In this document: one piece after another, positions 9,170 through 18,909 of the stretch
How the letters are laid out: the number at the start of each line of letters is the position of its first letter
How positions within the stretch are numbered: the first letter of the stretch is position 1
Assembly (NCBI RefSeq): GCF_014192645.1
Contig: NZ_JACHYE010000006.1
Span: forward strand, 124,001 to 188,000
Direction: 5' to 3'
DNA from: Herbaspirillum sp. Sphag64
GTDB lineage: Bacteria > Pseudomonadota > Gammaproteobacteria > Burkholderiales > Burkholderiaceae_D
DNA length: 64,000 nucleotides
Position numbers and translations under genes: made by a program
Notes under the pieces: model-generated
The model's input: only the letters and a program-made list of their open reading frames with translations
Database searches by the model: none
Told to the model about the DNA's origin: nothing

Positions 9170-10777
9170 ATGACGCCAAAACTCCTGCTTGATGCCTTGT
9201 TACCGCTGATGACGGACTTGTCGCGGGAATTACCCGATAGCGAACGATACCGACGTTTGCTCGACACCCTGCGTATGCTTTTTCCGTGCGATGCGGCCGC
9301 TTTTCTGCGCATTGATGGCGACGTATTGGTGCCGTTGGCGATTACCGGCATGCTCAGCGACACCATGGGGCGACGCTTCCGGATCAACGAACATCCCCGT
9401 TTTCGGGCAATGCTATCGAACATTCCTCCGACCCGCTTTCCACCTAACGCATCGTTGCCAGACCCTTACGAGAACTTGCTTCAGTGCAAGAGCGGCGAGC
9501 CTACCGCCCGAGATTGTCTGGGTGTGCAGGTCACCATGAGCGGTCGTCCATGGGGTTTGCTGACGCTGGATGCGGTGGGGCAAACCTCTTTCGACGGGGT
9601 CGACATCGGGACTTTGCAATCATTTGCCAGTCTGGCGGCAGCGACAGTCAGTGCCGCAGAGCAATTGCATAGTCTGGCTGAAGCGAGCGCCCAAGAGCGG
9701 GCACGTGCCGAGGTCTATCGTTTGGCCTCCAATCACAGTCAGCGCGAGCCACTCGGTCAGAGCGCCGCTCACAAGCGCATGCTCAAGGAAGTCCGCCTGT
9801 TGGCGTCGAGCAATGTGACGGTATTGATCAGTGGTGAGATCGGGGTTGGCAAGAAGCTGGTCGCCAATGCGATCCATGCGGCTTCCTTGCGGGCGCGCAA
9901 ACCTTTCATCAGTATCGATTGCGTCACCTTGCCTGAGACTCAGGCTGATAGTGAGCTGTTTGGGCATGTACGGGGAGCTTTCCCAGGGGCTGCCGGCGAC
10001 CGGCGTGGCAAGTTTGAGCTCGCCGATGGGGGTACCTTGTTCCTCGATGAGGTCGGGGCCTTGCCCTTACCGGTGCAGGCAAGGTTGCTACAGGTTCTGC
10101 AACGCGGCCAGATTCAGCGGGTCGGTTCTGACGATGAACACAAAGTGGACGTACGTGTCATTGCGACCAGTCACCGCAATCTGGCCGAAGAGGTCAGACA
10201 AGGGCGGTTTCGGGCTGATCTGTTCAATCGCATGAGCGTGTATTCACTGGCGGTGCCACCGTTACGGGAGCGTGGTCAGGATATCCTGCTGATGGCCGAG
10301 TATTTTCTGGAAGAAAACCGCAGTCGGCTCGGCTTGCAGGGCTTGCGGCTCGCACTGGAGGCGCAGCAGGCGCTGCTCGGTTACAGCTGGCCGGGCAATG
10401 TGCGCGAGCTGGAATATCTGATCACGCGTAGCGTCCACAAGGCGCTGGGACAACATGCCCAGCGTCCATCCACGCTTTTGCTCAGTGAAACAGATCTTGG
10501 GCTGATGTCAGAAAGCCGGGATAGAGCCTTACCTGAGACAGATGTGCCAACCGGAGACGCACCAGATACGTCAAACGAGACACTCGCACCACCTCTGCAA
10601 AATGAGCTTGATTTGACGACCGGCTACACCTTGCGCGAGGCTGTGGATGCTTATGAACGCCAGTTGATCACCAGTTGTCTGGCACGCCATGGCGGCAATG
10701 TTGCCTCGGCCTCCCGCGAACTAGGGCTTGATCGTGCCAATCTCAATCGCCTGGCGCGTCGGCTGGGCTTGAAGTAA
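9170..10777 (+). CDS. NorR-like regulator with altered sigma-54 contact loop
   Basis: 535 aa with the NorR layout: an N-terminal GAF-type domain (about 10-165) containing [19 protein letters not shown] and LTLDAV; an AAA+ domain (about 195-425) with Walker A GEIGVGKK and Walker [13 protein letters not shown]; and a C-terminal Fis-type helix-turn-helix ending [13 protein letters not shown]. NorR senses nitric oxide through non-haem iron and activates sigma-54 promoters. Odd: the sigma-54 loop GAFTGA reads GAFPGA (residues 269-274), Walker A has I and K where T and E are usual, and the E. coli ligand-region HAC reads RDC. It may be impaired or repurposed. No nitric oxide reductase or flavohaemoglobin gene is adjacent. 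Start ATG 9170. Confidence 0.85.
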   Translation: MTPKLLLDALLPLMTDLSRELPDSERYRRLLDTLRMLFPCDAAAFLRIDGDVLVPLAITGMLSDTMGRRFRINEHPRFRAMLSNIPPTRFPPNASLPDPYENLLQCKSGEPTARDCLGVQVTMSGRPWGLLTLDAVGQTSFDGVDIGTLQSFASLAAATVSAAEQLHSLAEASAQERARAEVYRLASNHSQREPLGQSAAHKRMLKEVRLLASSNVTVLISGEIGVGKKLVANAIHAASLRARKPFISIDCVTLPETQADSELFGHVRGAFPGAAGDRRGKFELADGGTLFLDEVGALPLPVQARLLQVLQRGQIQRVGSDDEHKVDVRVIATSHRNLAEEVRQGRFRADLFNRMSVYSLAVPPLRERGQDILLMAEYFLEENRSRLGLQGLRLALEAQQALLGYSWPGNVRELEYLITRSVHKALGQHAQRPSTLLLSETDLGLMSESRDRALPETDVPTGDAPDTSNETLAPPLQNELDLTTGYTLREAVDAYERQLITSCLARHGGNVASASRELGLDRANLNRLARRLGLK

Positions 10778-10794
10778 AACCGGCTTATCGAGCC

Positions 10795-12558
10795 TCAGAA
10801 TTCTTCCCACGAAGCGTTATCCATTGGCCCACTTTGTGCTGCACGTTTGACGGTTTTGGTGTTGGCATCGCTTTTGGTTTTCGCGCCTGAAGCGAAGCCG
10901 TCAGCGCTTACCGGTCGTGCCACAGCTTTCTTCGATGATAGTGCTGGCTTGGCGATGGAGGGATGACGTATAGCACCGCTGTCGGTCGTGACGATGTCGC
11001 TAGTAGTTGCCTTGAGTTGGAATGTACTGACTGTTTTGGTCAGCTCAATCGCCTGATCTTGCAGTGATTGCGCTGATGCAGCGGCTTGTTCGACCAGCGC
11101 GGCATTCTGCTGCGTCACTTCATCCATTTGTACGATGGCCTTATTGATTTCTTCGAGACCGACACTTTGTTGTTGTGTGGCAACACTGATTTCACCAACG
11201 ATCTCTGTCACGTGCTTGACGCTGGCGACTACCTCGTCCATGGTCGTTCCGGCTTGCTCGACCTGTTTACTGCCATCCTCGACCTTGTTGACGGAATCAT
11301 CGATGAGCACCTTGATTTCCTTGGCGGCAGTGGAGGAGCGCTGGGCCAGACTTCGGACTTCAGATGCCACGACCGCAAATCCTCGGCCTTGCTCGCCAGC
11401 ACGCGCGGCCTCGACGGCAGCGTTGAGCGCCAGAATGTTGGTCTGGAAGGCAATCCCTTCGATGACGCTGATGATATCCACAATTTTTTTAGAGGAAGCA
11501 TTGATGGAGCCCATGGTCTCGATCATCTGTCCGACTACCTTGCCGCCTTCCTGAGCCACAGTCGATGCAGACTGGGCCAGTTCATTGGCACGTTTGGCGT
11601 TACTGGCATTCTGTTTGACGGTCGAGGTGAGTTGTTCCATGGCCGAGGCAGTTTCTTCCAGTGAGCCAGCCTGTTGCTCGGTTCGGGTCGACAGATCCAT
11701 GTTGCCGCGCGCAATTTCGTCACTGGCGGTCTTAATAGTGTTGGTGCCGTCGCGCACGCCGCCGACAATCTTCGAGAGGTTGTTGCTCATATTCTCAAGC
11801 GCACTGAGAAGTTGCCCGGTTTCATCCTGATTGCTGGCGTGAACATCGGCCGTCAGATCGCCAATGGAAACCCGGCGCGCTAGCGCCACTGCGGTAATGA
11901 GTGGTTGCGCGATTTGCCGAGCGATCCACATTGCCAGGAGCAGTCCGAGCCCGGCGCAGCACAGCAGAATCAGTGTGATCCACAGCCGTGCGCTGTCATA
12001 GACATGGTCGGCAATGTCGCTGGCGCGATGGGCTTCGTCATCATTGATATCCATCAGCTTTGCCGCCTGTCCGATCAGTGTCACATAGTACTGGGTGGAA
12101 TGTCCTGTCATCAATGCGCGGGCCTGCTCCTTCTGATTACGGCGGGATAGTTCAAGAATCTGTTTGTGGTCGGCCAAAAATCCGTCGATGGTCTTGTTCA
12201 GTTCTTCATAAGTGATCCTCTCCTGCGGCGTGATGATGACGCTCTCATAGGCCTTGCGCTCGGCCTGTAGCGCAGTCACCTGGGTGCTGGCGCTGTTTTC
12301 GATATCTGGGTACTCCGCGGGGTCGGTTGCCAGCACGTGTTGTTGCTCATAGCTGCGGCTACGTGCTGCCGCCAACTGCAGTCGCGACACAATCCGGATC
12401 GACGGTAACCAGTTTCTCGTGATCTCGCTGGATGCTGTATTGACCCGATTCAACTGGTCTAGTGCAAACAGTCCTAAGATGAGCGTCAGCGCAATGACGG
12501 CGCAAAACGTGATCAGGAGCTTGGTTGAAATCCGGAGGTTGTAGAACGCTTGGATCAT
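10795..12558 (-). CDS. Methyl-accepting chemotaxis protein with CheR/CheB tether
   Basis: 587 aa transmembrane chemoreceptor. TM1 at about 13-33; a four-helix-bundle ligand domain to about 188 (4HB_MCP type, containing [21 protein letters not shown] split over the first helix); TM2 at about 190-212; HAMP at about 213-265; then the signalling domain with the canonical hairpin tip [20 protein letters not shown] and [20 protein letters not shown]. The C-terminus ends in WEEF, similar to the NWETF-type tail that recruits CheR and CheB. It converges on the NorR-like gene with a 17-bp gap. The ligand is not predictable. Confidence 0.95.
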   Translation of the reverse strand: MIQAFYNLRISTKLLITFCAVIALTLILGLFALDQLNRVNTASSEITRNWLPSIRIVSRLQLAAARSRSYEQQHVLATDPAEYPDIENSASTQVTALQAERKAYESVIITPQERITYEELNKTIDGFLADHKQILELSRRNQKEQARALMTGHSTQYYVTLIGQAAKLMDINDDEAHRASDIADHVYDSARLWITLILLCCAGLGLLLAMWIARQIAQPLITAVALARRVSIGDLTADVHASNQDETGQLLSALENMSNNLSKIVGGVRDGTNTIKTASDEIARGNMDLSTRTEQQAGSLEETASAMEQLTSTVKQNASNAKRANELAQSASTVAQEGGKVVGQMIETMGSINASSKKIVDIISVIEGIAFQTNILALNAAVEAARAGEQGRGFAVVASEVRSLAQRSSTAAKEIKVLIDDSVNKVEDGSKQVEQAGTTMDEVVASVKHVTEIVGEISVATQQQSVGLEEINKAIVQMDEVTQQNAALVEQAAASAQSLQDQAIELTKTVSTFQLKATTSDIVTTDSGAIRHPSIAKPALSSKKAVARPVSADGFASGAKTKSDANTKTVKRAAQSGPMDNASWEEF

Positions 12559-12819
12559 GATTCCCTCGCTATTTGAGTGAGTGCCGTTTCAGTGAGTGCA
12601 ATGAGCGTTGCATGAGTATTTGTAGTTTTGACAGCTTCTGCCGCCCAGGTCTTTAATCAGAGCAAGTCTGTTGGAAATTTGTATGGCGCTGTTTTTGCCG
12701 AAATCAGGGTGCGCAGGGCATAATAAAAAAGCGCACAAAGCGGTTCCATGCAGACCTGCTCAGATGGTTTGATTGAGGATGGAATGGACCGCAGTCTGTA
12801 TTTATTGAGGGAGGGTTTG

Positions 12820-13281
12820 ATGGGGGCGCCGATCAGCATCAGCAAAATCATGAGTAGCAAGGTTGTCAGTGTGACGCTCGATGACAAACTGGCAACGGTG
12901 AAAGAGATTTTTGATAATCTCAAGTTTCACCATGTTCTGGTAGTCGATGAAGGCAAGTTGCTGGGGGTAGTGTCAGATCGCGATCTGTTGAAGGCGCTGA
13001 GCCCCAATATCGGCAGCCAGTACGCATCGGAAAAGGACCTGGCCAGCCTGAACAAACGGGTACATCAAATCATGACCAGGAAGCCGGTGGTGCTCCCCGC
13101 AGACGCCAGTGTGGATGACGCCATTCACCTGTTCAATACCCATAACGTCTCGTGCCTGCCGGTGGTGGACTTGCAGAACCGGCCTGTTGGTCTGGTGAGC
13201 TGGCGCGATATTCTGAAAAATCTGAGGATCAATCCCAGCAACGCCGTCAATCTTGCAAATACAAAGCCTGATTTACCCTGA
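12820..13281 (+). CDS. CBS-pair protein
   Basis: About 153 aa, essentially two CBS motifs (residues about 5-62 and 78-140), a Bateman module that usually binds adenine nucleotides such as AMP or ATP and regulates a partner. Signature stretches are HHVLVVDEGKLLGVVSDRD and CLPVVDLQNRPVGLVSWRD. The ATG at 12820 was chosen because GAGGGAGGG lies 4-12 bases upstream; frames from 12748 or 12784 lack such a site. It stands alone as a stand-alone CBS protein, with a channel gene 66 bp downstream on the same strand that could be a partner (inference). Confidence 0.88.
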   Translation: MGAPISISKIMSSKVVSVTLDDKLATVKEIFDNLKFHHVLVVDEGKLLGVVSDRDLLKALSPNIGSQYASEKDLASLNKRVHQIMTRKPVVLPADASVDDAIHLFNTHNVSCLPVVDLQNRPVGLVSWRDILKNLRINPSNAVNLANTKPDLP

Positions 13282-13347
13282 ACAACAATGAACGATGTAA
13301 GTCAGCGACGCCATTTCGTTGACTGAGAAAAGAGCGCGTAGCATTCC

Positions 13348-13947
13348 ATGAAAAAAAATCGACTTGAAGCCTTCAGCGATGGCGTACTGGCCATCATCAT
13401 CACCATCATGGTGCTCGAACTCAAAGTGCCGCAGGGTGAGGAACTGGCCGCACTCATACCCTTATGGCCGGTGTTTCTCAGTTACTTGCTGAGTTTTATC
13501 TATGTTGGCATCTACTGGAACAATCATCACCACCTGTTTCAGGCAATCCGGCAAGTCAATGGTGGCATCCTCTGGTCCAATAATCATCTGCTGTTCTGGT
13601 TGTCGTTGATGCCATTTACGACGGCCTGGATGGGAGAAAATCACTTCGGGCGCTGGCCGACGCTGTTGTATGGGGTCAACCTGTTCTGTTGCGCGGTCGC
13701 TTATTACCTGCTGCAGACCTGCCTGATCCGTCATCACGGTGCCAATAGCGCTTTGGCGCATGCCCTCGGTAAAGATATCAAAGGCAAGATTTCGCCGGTG
13801 TTGTACCTGCTGGGAATTGTGCTGGCAGCGCTTGATTATTCTCGGACAGGAGCCGCCTTTTTCATCGGCGCGGCGTTTTTATGGCTGGTTCCAGACACGC
13901 GCATCGAGCGCGTTGTTGAGGAACAGGCAGGGGACGACAAGGAGTAG
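13348..13947 (+). CDS. TMEM175/DUF1211-family membrane protein, putative K+ channel
   Basis: 199 aa integral membrane protein with about 5-6 helices. The N-terminus carries the family hallmark RLEAFSDGVLAIIITIMVLEL; the FSDGV(L/F)AI motif lines the pore in bacterial TMEM175 potassium channels. A His-rich WNNHHHLF follows at about residue 57. Bacterial members have one six-helix repeat and form tetramers. It is possibly co-transcribed with the CBS protein 66 bp upstream. It converges on the HDOD gene with a 10-bp gap. Confidence 0.88.
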   Translation: MKKNRLEAFSDGVLAIIITIMVLELKVPQGEELAALIPLWPVFLSYLLSFIYVGIYWNNHHHLFQAIRQVNGGILWSNNHLLFWLSLMPFTTAWMGENHFGRWPTLLYGVNLFCCAVAYYLLQTCLIRHHGANSALAHALGKDIKGKISPVLYLLGIVLAALDYSRTGAAFFIGAAFLWLVPDTRIERVVEEQAGDDKE

Positions 13948-13957
13948 TGCTGCTGCG

Positions 13958-14836
13958 CTACTCAAGCATTGCATCCAGACCTGCGGCCAGCTCGGCGAAG
14001 GGGGGCATGGCTGCATCAGCCACTTTGCCTGAAAAAATCTTATTAGTCGCCGACGAATTTAATAGCGGAACCCAGTCAGATGACAGGTTAAGGCGTTTGG
14101 CAACGGCGGCGGGATAGCTGGCAATGATGGCCTCGTCCTCCAGCTCCAGTACTTCAACTCGTGCCCGCCATGCAGCGAGATGGATCCAGCCGGCATCACG
14201 ATTGAATGTAGTCGCCTTGAGCGGCAAGGGAATTTCACGTAGCGTATTGGTCAGCAGTGATGGGAAATTCCAGATTTCGCCGAGCGCTGCCGACACATCA
14301 CCGTAGTGAAATCCCAATGTCTGCAGCTCCAGATCGGCGCGTCCGGCATCAAGCACATTCATCTGTGCATCGAGCGGTTGGATCTCGGCCGCGGCCACGG
14401 CATGCAGTTGCAACTGACCAATACTGTGCATCATGCCCAGCGTAAATGCCTTGTCGCCATTATCGCCATTGTGGTGTGCCAGCCAGCGTGCGGCGCAGGC
14501 TGTGTAAAGGTTGTAGCGCCAGAATTGCGGTAGTTGCATACCTTTTGTATTGCGAAAAGCGGCCACCATGCCGTTACCTAGTACCAGATTGCGCACCATT
14601 ACGAAGCCTAGCATCCGTAATGCCTCGTCGACTGTGCCCACCGTACGGGAAACATGAAAATAGGCAGAGTTGGCCAACCTGAGCAGCTTGGCACTCAGCG
14701 CAGCGTCGCTTGCCAGCAGCTTGGCGATCGTCGGCACGGCGACATCTTCGGCATTGAAGCTGTTGATCAGTTCGGCGACGACTTTCGGTATGGTCGGTAG
14801 TTTGTTGGGTTGGTCAACCAGGTTTTGCAGTTGCAT
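13958..14836 (-). CDS. HDOD-domain signalling protein
   Basis: 292 aa with an HDOD domain at about 15-215 (LPTIPKVVAELINSF, then KLLASDAALSAKLLRLANSAYF). HDOD domains resemble HD hydrolases but usually lack the metal-binding residues; they occur in regulators of motility, surface life and type IV pili. Here DGRADLELQTLGFHYGDVSAA occupies the second helical part. No membrane segment or output domain is attached. Start ATG 14836. It is divergent from the DUF3141 gene, with a 263-bp gap that contains no other gene. Confidence 0.88.
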   Translation of the reverse strand: MQLQNLVDQPNKLPTIPKVVAELINSFNAEDVAVPTIAKLLASDAALSAKLLRLANSAYFHVSRTVGTVDEALRMLGFVMVRNLVLGNGMVAAFRNTKGMQLPQFWRYNLYTACAARWLAHHNGDNGDKAFTLGMMHSIGQLQLHAVAAAEIQPLDAQMNVLDAGRADLELQTLGFHYGDVSAALGEIWNFPSLLTNTLREIPLPLKATTFNRDAGWIHLAAWRARVEVLELEDEAIIASYPAAVAKRLNLSSDWVPLLNSSATNKIFSGKVADAAMPPFAELAAGLDAMLE

Positions 14837-15099
14837 GGGTTCGCTCCCTTGAGTGACGCTTGCGGGCGCAGAGGTGGCAGCGCTGAAGGTTTACTTCACG
14901 TATCGACTTAATACTCATTTATTGTCGCAGAGATCAGACAATTTTCTAATGGTTTTGTCGGTATGATACGAAATAATGTTGTTGAGAAGTCTTTGCAAAA
15001 CGGCAGCGAGAAGCATAAGCCCAAGACATCGGACCAAGATACCGCGATCATTTTGCAACAGTCTGCAGCCAGTCACACCATCCTGAAGGGAGTGGAATC

Positions 15100-17496
15100 A
15101 TGGCAACCCGCAAACGAGCCGCCCAGCCGACGGCGTCATCGGACCCATCGGCATCAGCGGAACCGCAAAGCTGGCCGGCAATGCCGCAACTCGATCAAAT
15201 CAATGCCTACATGACGGATGCGGTGCAGCGCAGCTATCTGTTTCTCGACACCTTGTTAGACCGAGGTAACAATTATCTGGAACATCTGGATCAGGGGACG
15301 CCGCCGCTGCTGAAGTTCGAGCACGAGCTGGTCATGGATGGACATGATTTGCCACAGCCCTGCAACTACGCCCTGTTGAGGCTTATTCCACCGGACTCGA
15401 TGCCAGTCAAGGACGGCGCCAGACCACTGATGGTGGTGGATCCACGTGCCGGGCATGGTCCCGGTATTGGCGGCTTCAAGCCTGACTCTGAAGTCGGTAT
15501 GTCCATGCGCGCGGGACATCCGGTCTACTTTGTGACGTTCCGTCCAGAGCCGGAAGAAGGGCAGACATTGATCACGGTGATGGAAGCAGAAGCGTTGTTT
15601 CTGGAAGAGATCATCCGTCGTCATCCACAAAGTCAGGCCAAGCCAGTGGTGATTGGTAACTGTCAGGCAGGGTGGGCGATGATGGCGCTCAATGCCCGTC
15701 GGCCGGAACTGTTTGGGCCGTTGATGGTGGTTGGTGCGCCATTGTCTTATTGGGCCGGCAGTTCGACGCTTAATCCGATGCGCTACAGCGGTGCCAATCT
15801 CGGTGGATCCTGGCTGGCGTCATTCTCCAGCGACCTCGGCGCAGACCGTTTTGACGGCGCCTATCTGGTCGAGAATTTTGAAAAGCTCAATCCGTCCAAT
15901 ACCTTGTGGAGCAAGTATTACAACCTGTGGGCCAATGTCGATAATGAAGCGCAGCGCTTTCTGGAGTTCGAGCGCTGGTGGGGTGGTTATTTCCGCATGA
16001 CCGGCAGCGAGATCGAAGCCATTGTGGAAAACCTGTTTGTTGGCAATCGTCTGGCGCGAGGCACCATGATGGCGAATGGCCAGCCGATTGATTTACGCAA
16101 TATCACCGCACCGATCGTGGTCTTTGCTTCCTGGGGCGATAACATCACGCCACCACCGCAGGCGCTGGACTGGATCATCGATACCTGGGGCGATGAGCGT
16201 GCCATCTCGGCCGCCGGACGTACCATTATTTATGTCTTGCACGAGAGTGTGGGCCATCTTGGTATCTTTGTCGGCGGTGCGATTGCGCTCAAAGAGCATG
16301 ATCAACTGGTCACCTCGCTGGACGTGATCGAAAGCCTGCCCCCCGGATTGTACGAAATGAAGCTCATCGCCAAGGCCGGCAAGGAGCAACAGCGTTGGGA
16401 CCAGCTGGAGCCGGGCGACTATACGGTGCATTACCAGCATCGCACCATGGATGATCTGCGCAAAATCAATCCTGAAGGGCGCGAGGAAGAAGCAATTTTC
16501 TCTACCGTCAGTCAATGGTCGGAGTTCAATGCCAATCTCTACAAGACCTATGTGCGTCCGTGGATCCGCATGAGCACCACGCGCAGCATGGCTGACAATA
16601 TGGTCCGCATGAATCCGCTACGCATGCAGCGCCAGTTGTTCTCGGATTCCTTCCCGCTGGCACCGTTCATCCGTACCCAGGCTACCGCAGCACGCAATGC
16701 GCGCCAGCCGGTCACCCCCGATAATCCGCTCAAGCAACTGGAGCAGGAAGTGTCACAAAAGATCGTTGAAGCACTCGACACCTACCGTGATCAACGGGAT
16801 GCACGCACGGTACGCATGACGCGTCAGCTATTCGGGCCAACCGGTCTGGGTGCCTGGTTCAAACCAGCGCAGCCTGATGCCGAAGTTGCCTACGAGCGTG
16901 CCGCTCACGAGTTGGGAAGCTATCGCGAGCAGGCGCTGGCGCATATTGAAGAGGGTGGTTTTGCTGAAGCGGTGTGCCGTATCGTGGTCGCCGGCATGAT
17001 TTCGATTGGTGCATTTGAACGCCGTAGCCTGCGGCTGGCCCGTTTGCTGGCGCAATTGCCGGCTATGAATGAGACGGTGCCAGCACAAACCAATTGGGTA
17101 CAACTGCTCAAGGAACAGGCACGCATTGCTGCTGTAGCACCGATCGAAGCGCTCAATGCACTGGAACAGTTGCTACCCGACGTCGCTGCGCGGGAACGGG
17201 CACTGGCCGTGGCCGCAGCGGTGATGATGATTGAGCCGACGCTGGCCAATCCGCGCTCGGAGATCATCGAGTTTCTTATTGGTACCCTGGGAGTTGATCC
17301 GGAGCGAGTCATCAGCCTCGCACGCAAGCTTACCGAGACACTCGAAAGTCCGCCAAAGGCGGTGCCTCTCAAGGCTGTATCGGTTGCGACAGATGTTCCT
17401 GCTGTGAAGAAGTCTGGCCGTACCACCAGCAAAGCCGGTGGCAGTCGTAAAAAAAGTGCCGCACCTGCGGTCGAAAAACGAACCGATGCGGCGTGA
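15100..17496 (+). CDS. DUF3141 protein, PhaC-like alpha/beta hydrolase
   Basis: 798 aa; start ATG with GAAGGGAGTGG before it. Residues about 50-480 form an alpha/beta hydrolase related to polyhydroxyalkanoate synthases. The nucleophile elbow is VIGNCQAGW (Cys188), with Asp347 in ASWGDN and His386 in SVGHLG as candidate triad partners. The DPRAGHGPGIGG segment is family-typical. The second half (about 490-760) is helical. The last 40 residues are a Lys/Ala/Ser-rich, PhaP- or histone-like basic tail (KKSGRTTSKAGGSRKK). Biochemical function is not established for the family; a link to polyester or acyl-CoA metabolism is inference. It is monocistronic by spacing. Confidence 0.85.
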   Translation: MATRKRAAQPTASSDPSASAEPQSWPAMPQLDQINAYMTDAVQRSYLFLDTLLDRGNNYLEHLDQGTPPLLKFEHELVMDGHDLPQPCNYALLRLIPPDSMPVKDGARPLMVVDPRAGHGPGIGGFKPDSEVGMSMRAGHPVYFVTFRPEPEEGQTLITVMEAEALFLEEIIRRHPQSQAKPVVIGNCQAGWAMMALNARRPELFGPLMVVGAPLSYWAGSSTLNPMRYSGANLGGSWLASFSSDLGADRFDGAYLVENFEKLNPSNTLWSKYYNLWANVDNEAQRFLEFERWWGGYFRMTGSEIEAIVENLFVGNRLARGTMMANGQPIDLRNITAPIVVFASWGDNITPPPQALDWIIDTWGDERAISAAGRTIIYVLHESVGHLGIFVGGAIALKEHDQLVTSLDVIESLPPGLYEMKLIAKAGKEQQRWDQLEPGDYTVHYQHRTMDDLRKINPEGREEEAIFSTVSQWSEFNANLYKTYVRPWIRMSTTRSMADNMVRMNPLRMQRQLFSDSFPLAPFIRTQATAARNARQPVTPDNPLKQLEQEVSQKIVEALDTYRDQRDARTVRMTRQLFGPTGLGAWFKPAQPDAEVAYERAAHELGSYREQALAHIEEGGFAEAVCRIVVAGMISIGAFERRSLRLARLLAQLPAMNETVPAQTNWVQLLKEQARIAAVAPIEALNALEQLLPDVAARERALAVAAAVMMIEPTLANPRSEIIEFLIGTLGVDPERVISLARKLTETLESPPKAVPLKAVSVATDVPAVKKSGRTTSKAGGSRKKSAAPAVEKRTDAA

Positions 17497-17540
17497 GTGA
17501 GAACCAATGAGCGCGCACCAGCACGCTTGAAAAACTGACT

Positions 17541-17567
17541 GTCTGAAGCCAGAGCGCGACTTCAGAC
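17541..17567. terminator. Hairpin between convergent DUF3141 and desaturase genes
   Basis: Perfect 8-bp inverted repeat GTCTGAAG / CTTCAGAC with an 11-base loop in the 85-bp convergent gap. No clear T-run; possibly a bidirectional stop. Confidence 0.4.
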
Positions 17568-17581
17568 CGGTTCCGCCTGCT

Positions 17582-18679
17582 TCAGGCTGCTTCAGCCATC
17601 TTCAGCGGTGTACTGGTGGGGCGACCCTTGAAGTCAGTCCAGCACAAACGCTTGTAGTCATACAGTTTGCAGCGACGTGCGGTATCGAAGTACCAGCGCC
17701 ACGAGAATCGCTGAATCACAATGCGGCCGGGCAGCATGGTTTCCAGCATCTTTTGGGCTTTCTTGAGGCGATACAACGGTACGCTCATGTCCACATGATG
17801 GGCAGTGTGCTCCATGATGTGGTGCAAGGCGGCGCCGATCCCGGCACCAAACGTCAGATGCACGGTGGTGGAGACAAATGGTTGTGCCGCAGCCCATGCC
17901 ACTTTGTCTTCGTACCACGCCACTTCAGTATGGGTGTGATGCACGTAGACGACGAAGCCGATCATGGCTTTCCAGAACAGTACCGGTACGATGAACGCCG
18001 TGACCAGCAAGGTCCAGAATGATTGATCGCCGTGATATGCAACCCAAGCCAAGGCGCCAATCCACACTGCTGCCGCAGTGGTGACCAGCGCACCATCGGC
18101 CATGAATTCGGTGCGGCGGGTTGGCATCTGCTTGCGCGAAGGAAAGTACATTCGCTTCCACCACATGTCGACCATGTAATAAAGCCAGGGCGCCCAGCCA
18201 CTGCGATAACATTTCTCCAGACGTTGCCGCCAGCGCGGCAAGGCATTGAACTCCTCCAGCGAGTGTGGTTGCCAGACAAAGTCAAATGCACGCAGATTAG
18301 TGTAGCCATGGTGCACGACATTGTGGCCCACAGCCCACAGACTATACGGCGTCAGCGAAGGCAGGAAGACCAGCCGGCCGAGCCAGGCGTTGAGTCGTCG
18401 ATGTTCGGTCAGGCTCTGATGGCAGGCATCGTGACCCAGAATGAAGAGACGTCCGATGATAAAGCCGGTCACCATGCCCAGCACGATCTTGGCAAGCAGA
18501 TTGGAGACCCAGACCGTTGCCGTGAGCGCGGCACCGAACAGACACAGATCGATTGCAATCAGCGCCAATGCCAGTGGCGTGCTGCGTTTGACAATTGGAG
18601 CGAGCCAGGAGCGGATGATCTTGCGGTGCGGCATCGGCGCGTGGCGCGGGATAGGTGTCTGATCGGGAGCAGTAGACAT
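17582..18679 (-). CDS. Membrane fatty-acid desaturase (di-iron)
   Basis: About 365 aa with the three histidine boxes of membrane desaturases: GHDACH (about 90), HNVVHH (about 128) and HTAHH (about 298), plus VYVHHTHTEV before the last. Hydrophobic segments flank the boxes (about 34-52, 57-78, 188-210, 218-245). The enzyme would use O2 and a di-iron centre to desaturate or hydroxylate lipid acyl chains; the exact regiochemistry cannot be read. ATG 18679 (MSTAPDQTP...) is preferred over an upstream in-frame start, with AAGG upstream. A strong Fur-box-like dyad lies about 40 bp upstream, so iron control is likely. Confidence 0.88.
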   Translation of the reverse strand: MSTAPDQTPIPRHAPMPHRKIIRSWLAPIVKRSTPLALALIAIDLCLFGAALTATVWVSNLLAKIVLGMVTGFIIGRLFILGHDACHQSLTEHRRLNAWLGRLVFLPSLTPYSLWAVGHNVVHHGYTNLRAFDFVWQPHSLEEFNALPRWRQRLEKCYRSGWAPWLYYMVDMWWKRMYFPSRKQMPTRRTEFMADGALVTTAAAVWIGALAWVAYHGDQSFWTLLVTAFIVPVLFWKAMIGFVVYVHHTHTEVAWYEDKVAWAAAQPFVSTTVHLTFGAGIGAALHHIMEHTAHHVDMSVPLYRLKKAQKMLETMLPGRIVIQRFSWRWYFDTARRCKLYDYKRLCWTDFKGRPTSTPLKMAEAA

Positions 18680-18720
18680 TGCGGTGAACCTTATGTAAAG
18701 CGTGTTGATTGCCAAATATT

Positions 18721-18739
18721 AATGAGAATTATTCTTAAT
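18721..18739. promoter_or_regulatory. Fur-box-like site upstream of the desaturase
   Basis: AATGAGAATTATTCTTAAT with the perfect core AGAAT-T-ATTCT (18725-18735). It fits the 7-1-7 Fur form (TGATAAT-N-ATTATCA) with three exchanges and the common variant GAGAATNATTCTC with one. It lies about 42 bp upstream of the start codon in an AT-rich promoter region. It is known that Fur represses at such sites in iron-replete cells. Confidence 0.65.
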
Positions 18740-18815
18740 GTAAACAATAGATGCCATTCATAAGACATCGGGCGGCCTCTCGGCAGCCTTTAAAACAGTT
18801 TTCCGTCTTGACTGA

Positions 18816-18858
18816 CACAGGGGAAGCGGAAAAACAGGCCTGTTTCGCTTCCCGTGTG
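18816..18858 (-). terminator. Long hairpin downstream of ompW
   Basis: GGGAAGCG (18821-18828) pairs with CGCTTCCC (18846-18853), extended outwards by CAC/GTG and with an inner AACAGGCCTGTT palindrome. It lies 50 bp after the ompW stop. No T-run follows on the minus strand. Confidence 0.45.
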
Positions 18859-18909
18859 AAGTACTGAGCTTGCTATTAGTTCCTGTTTAATCCGGAATCG
18901 GAGCGACGA

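Noticed and set aside
18023-18763. 246-codon plus-strand frame
   Set aside because: Antisense to the desaturase, which carries three intact His boxes.
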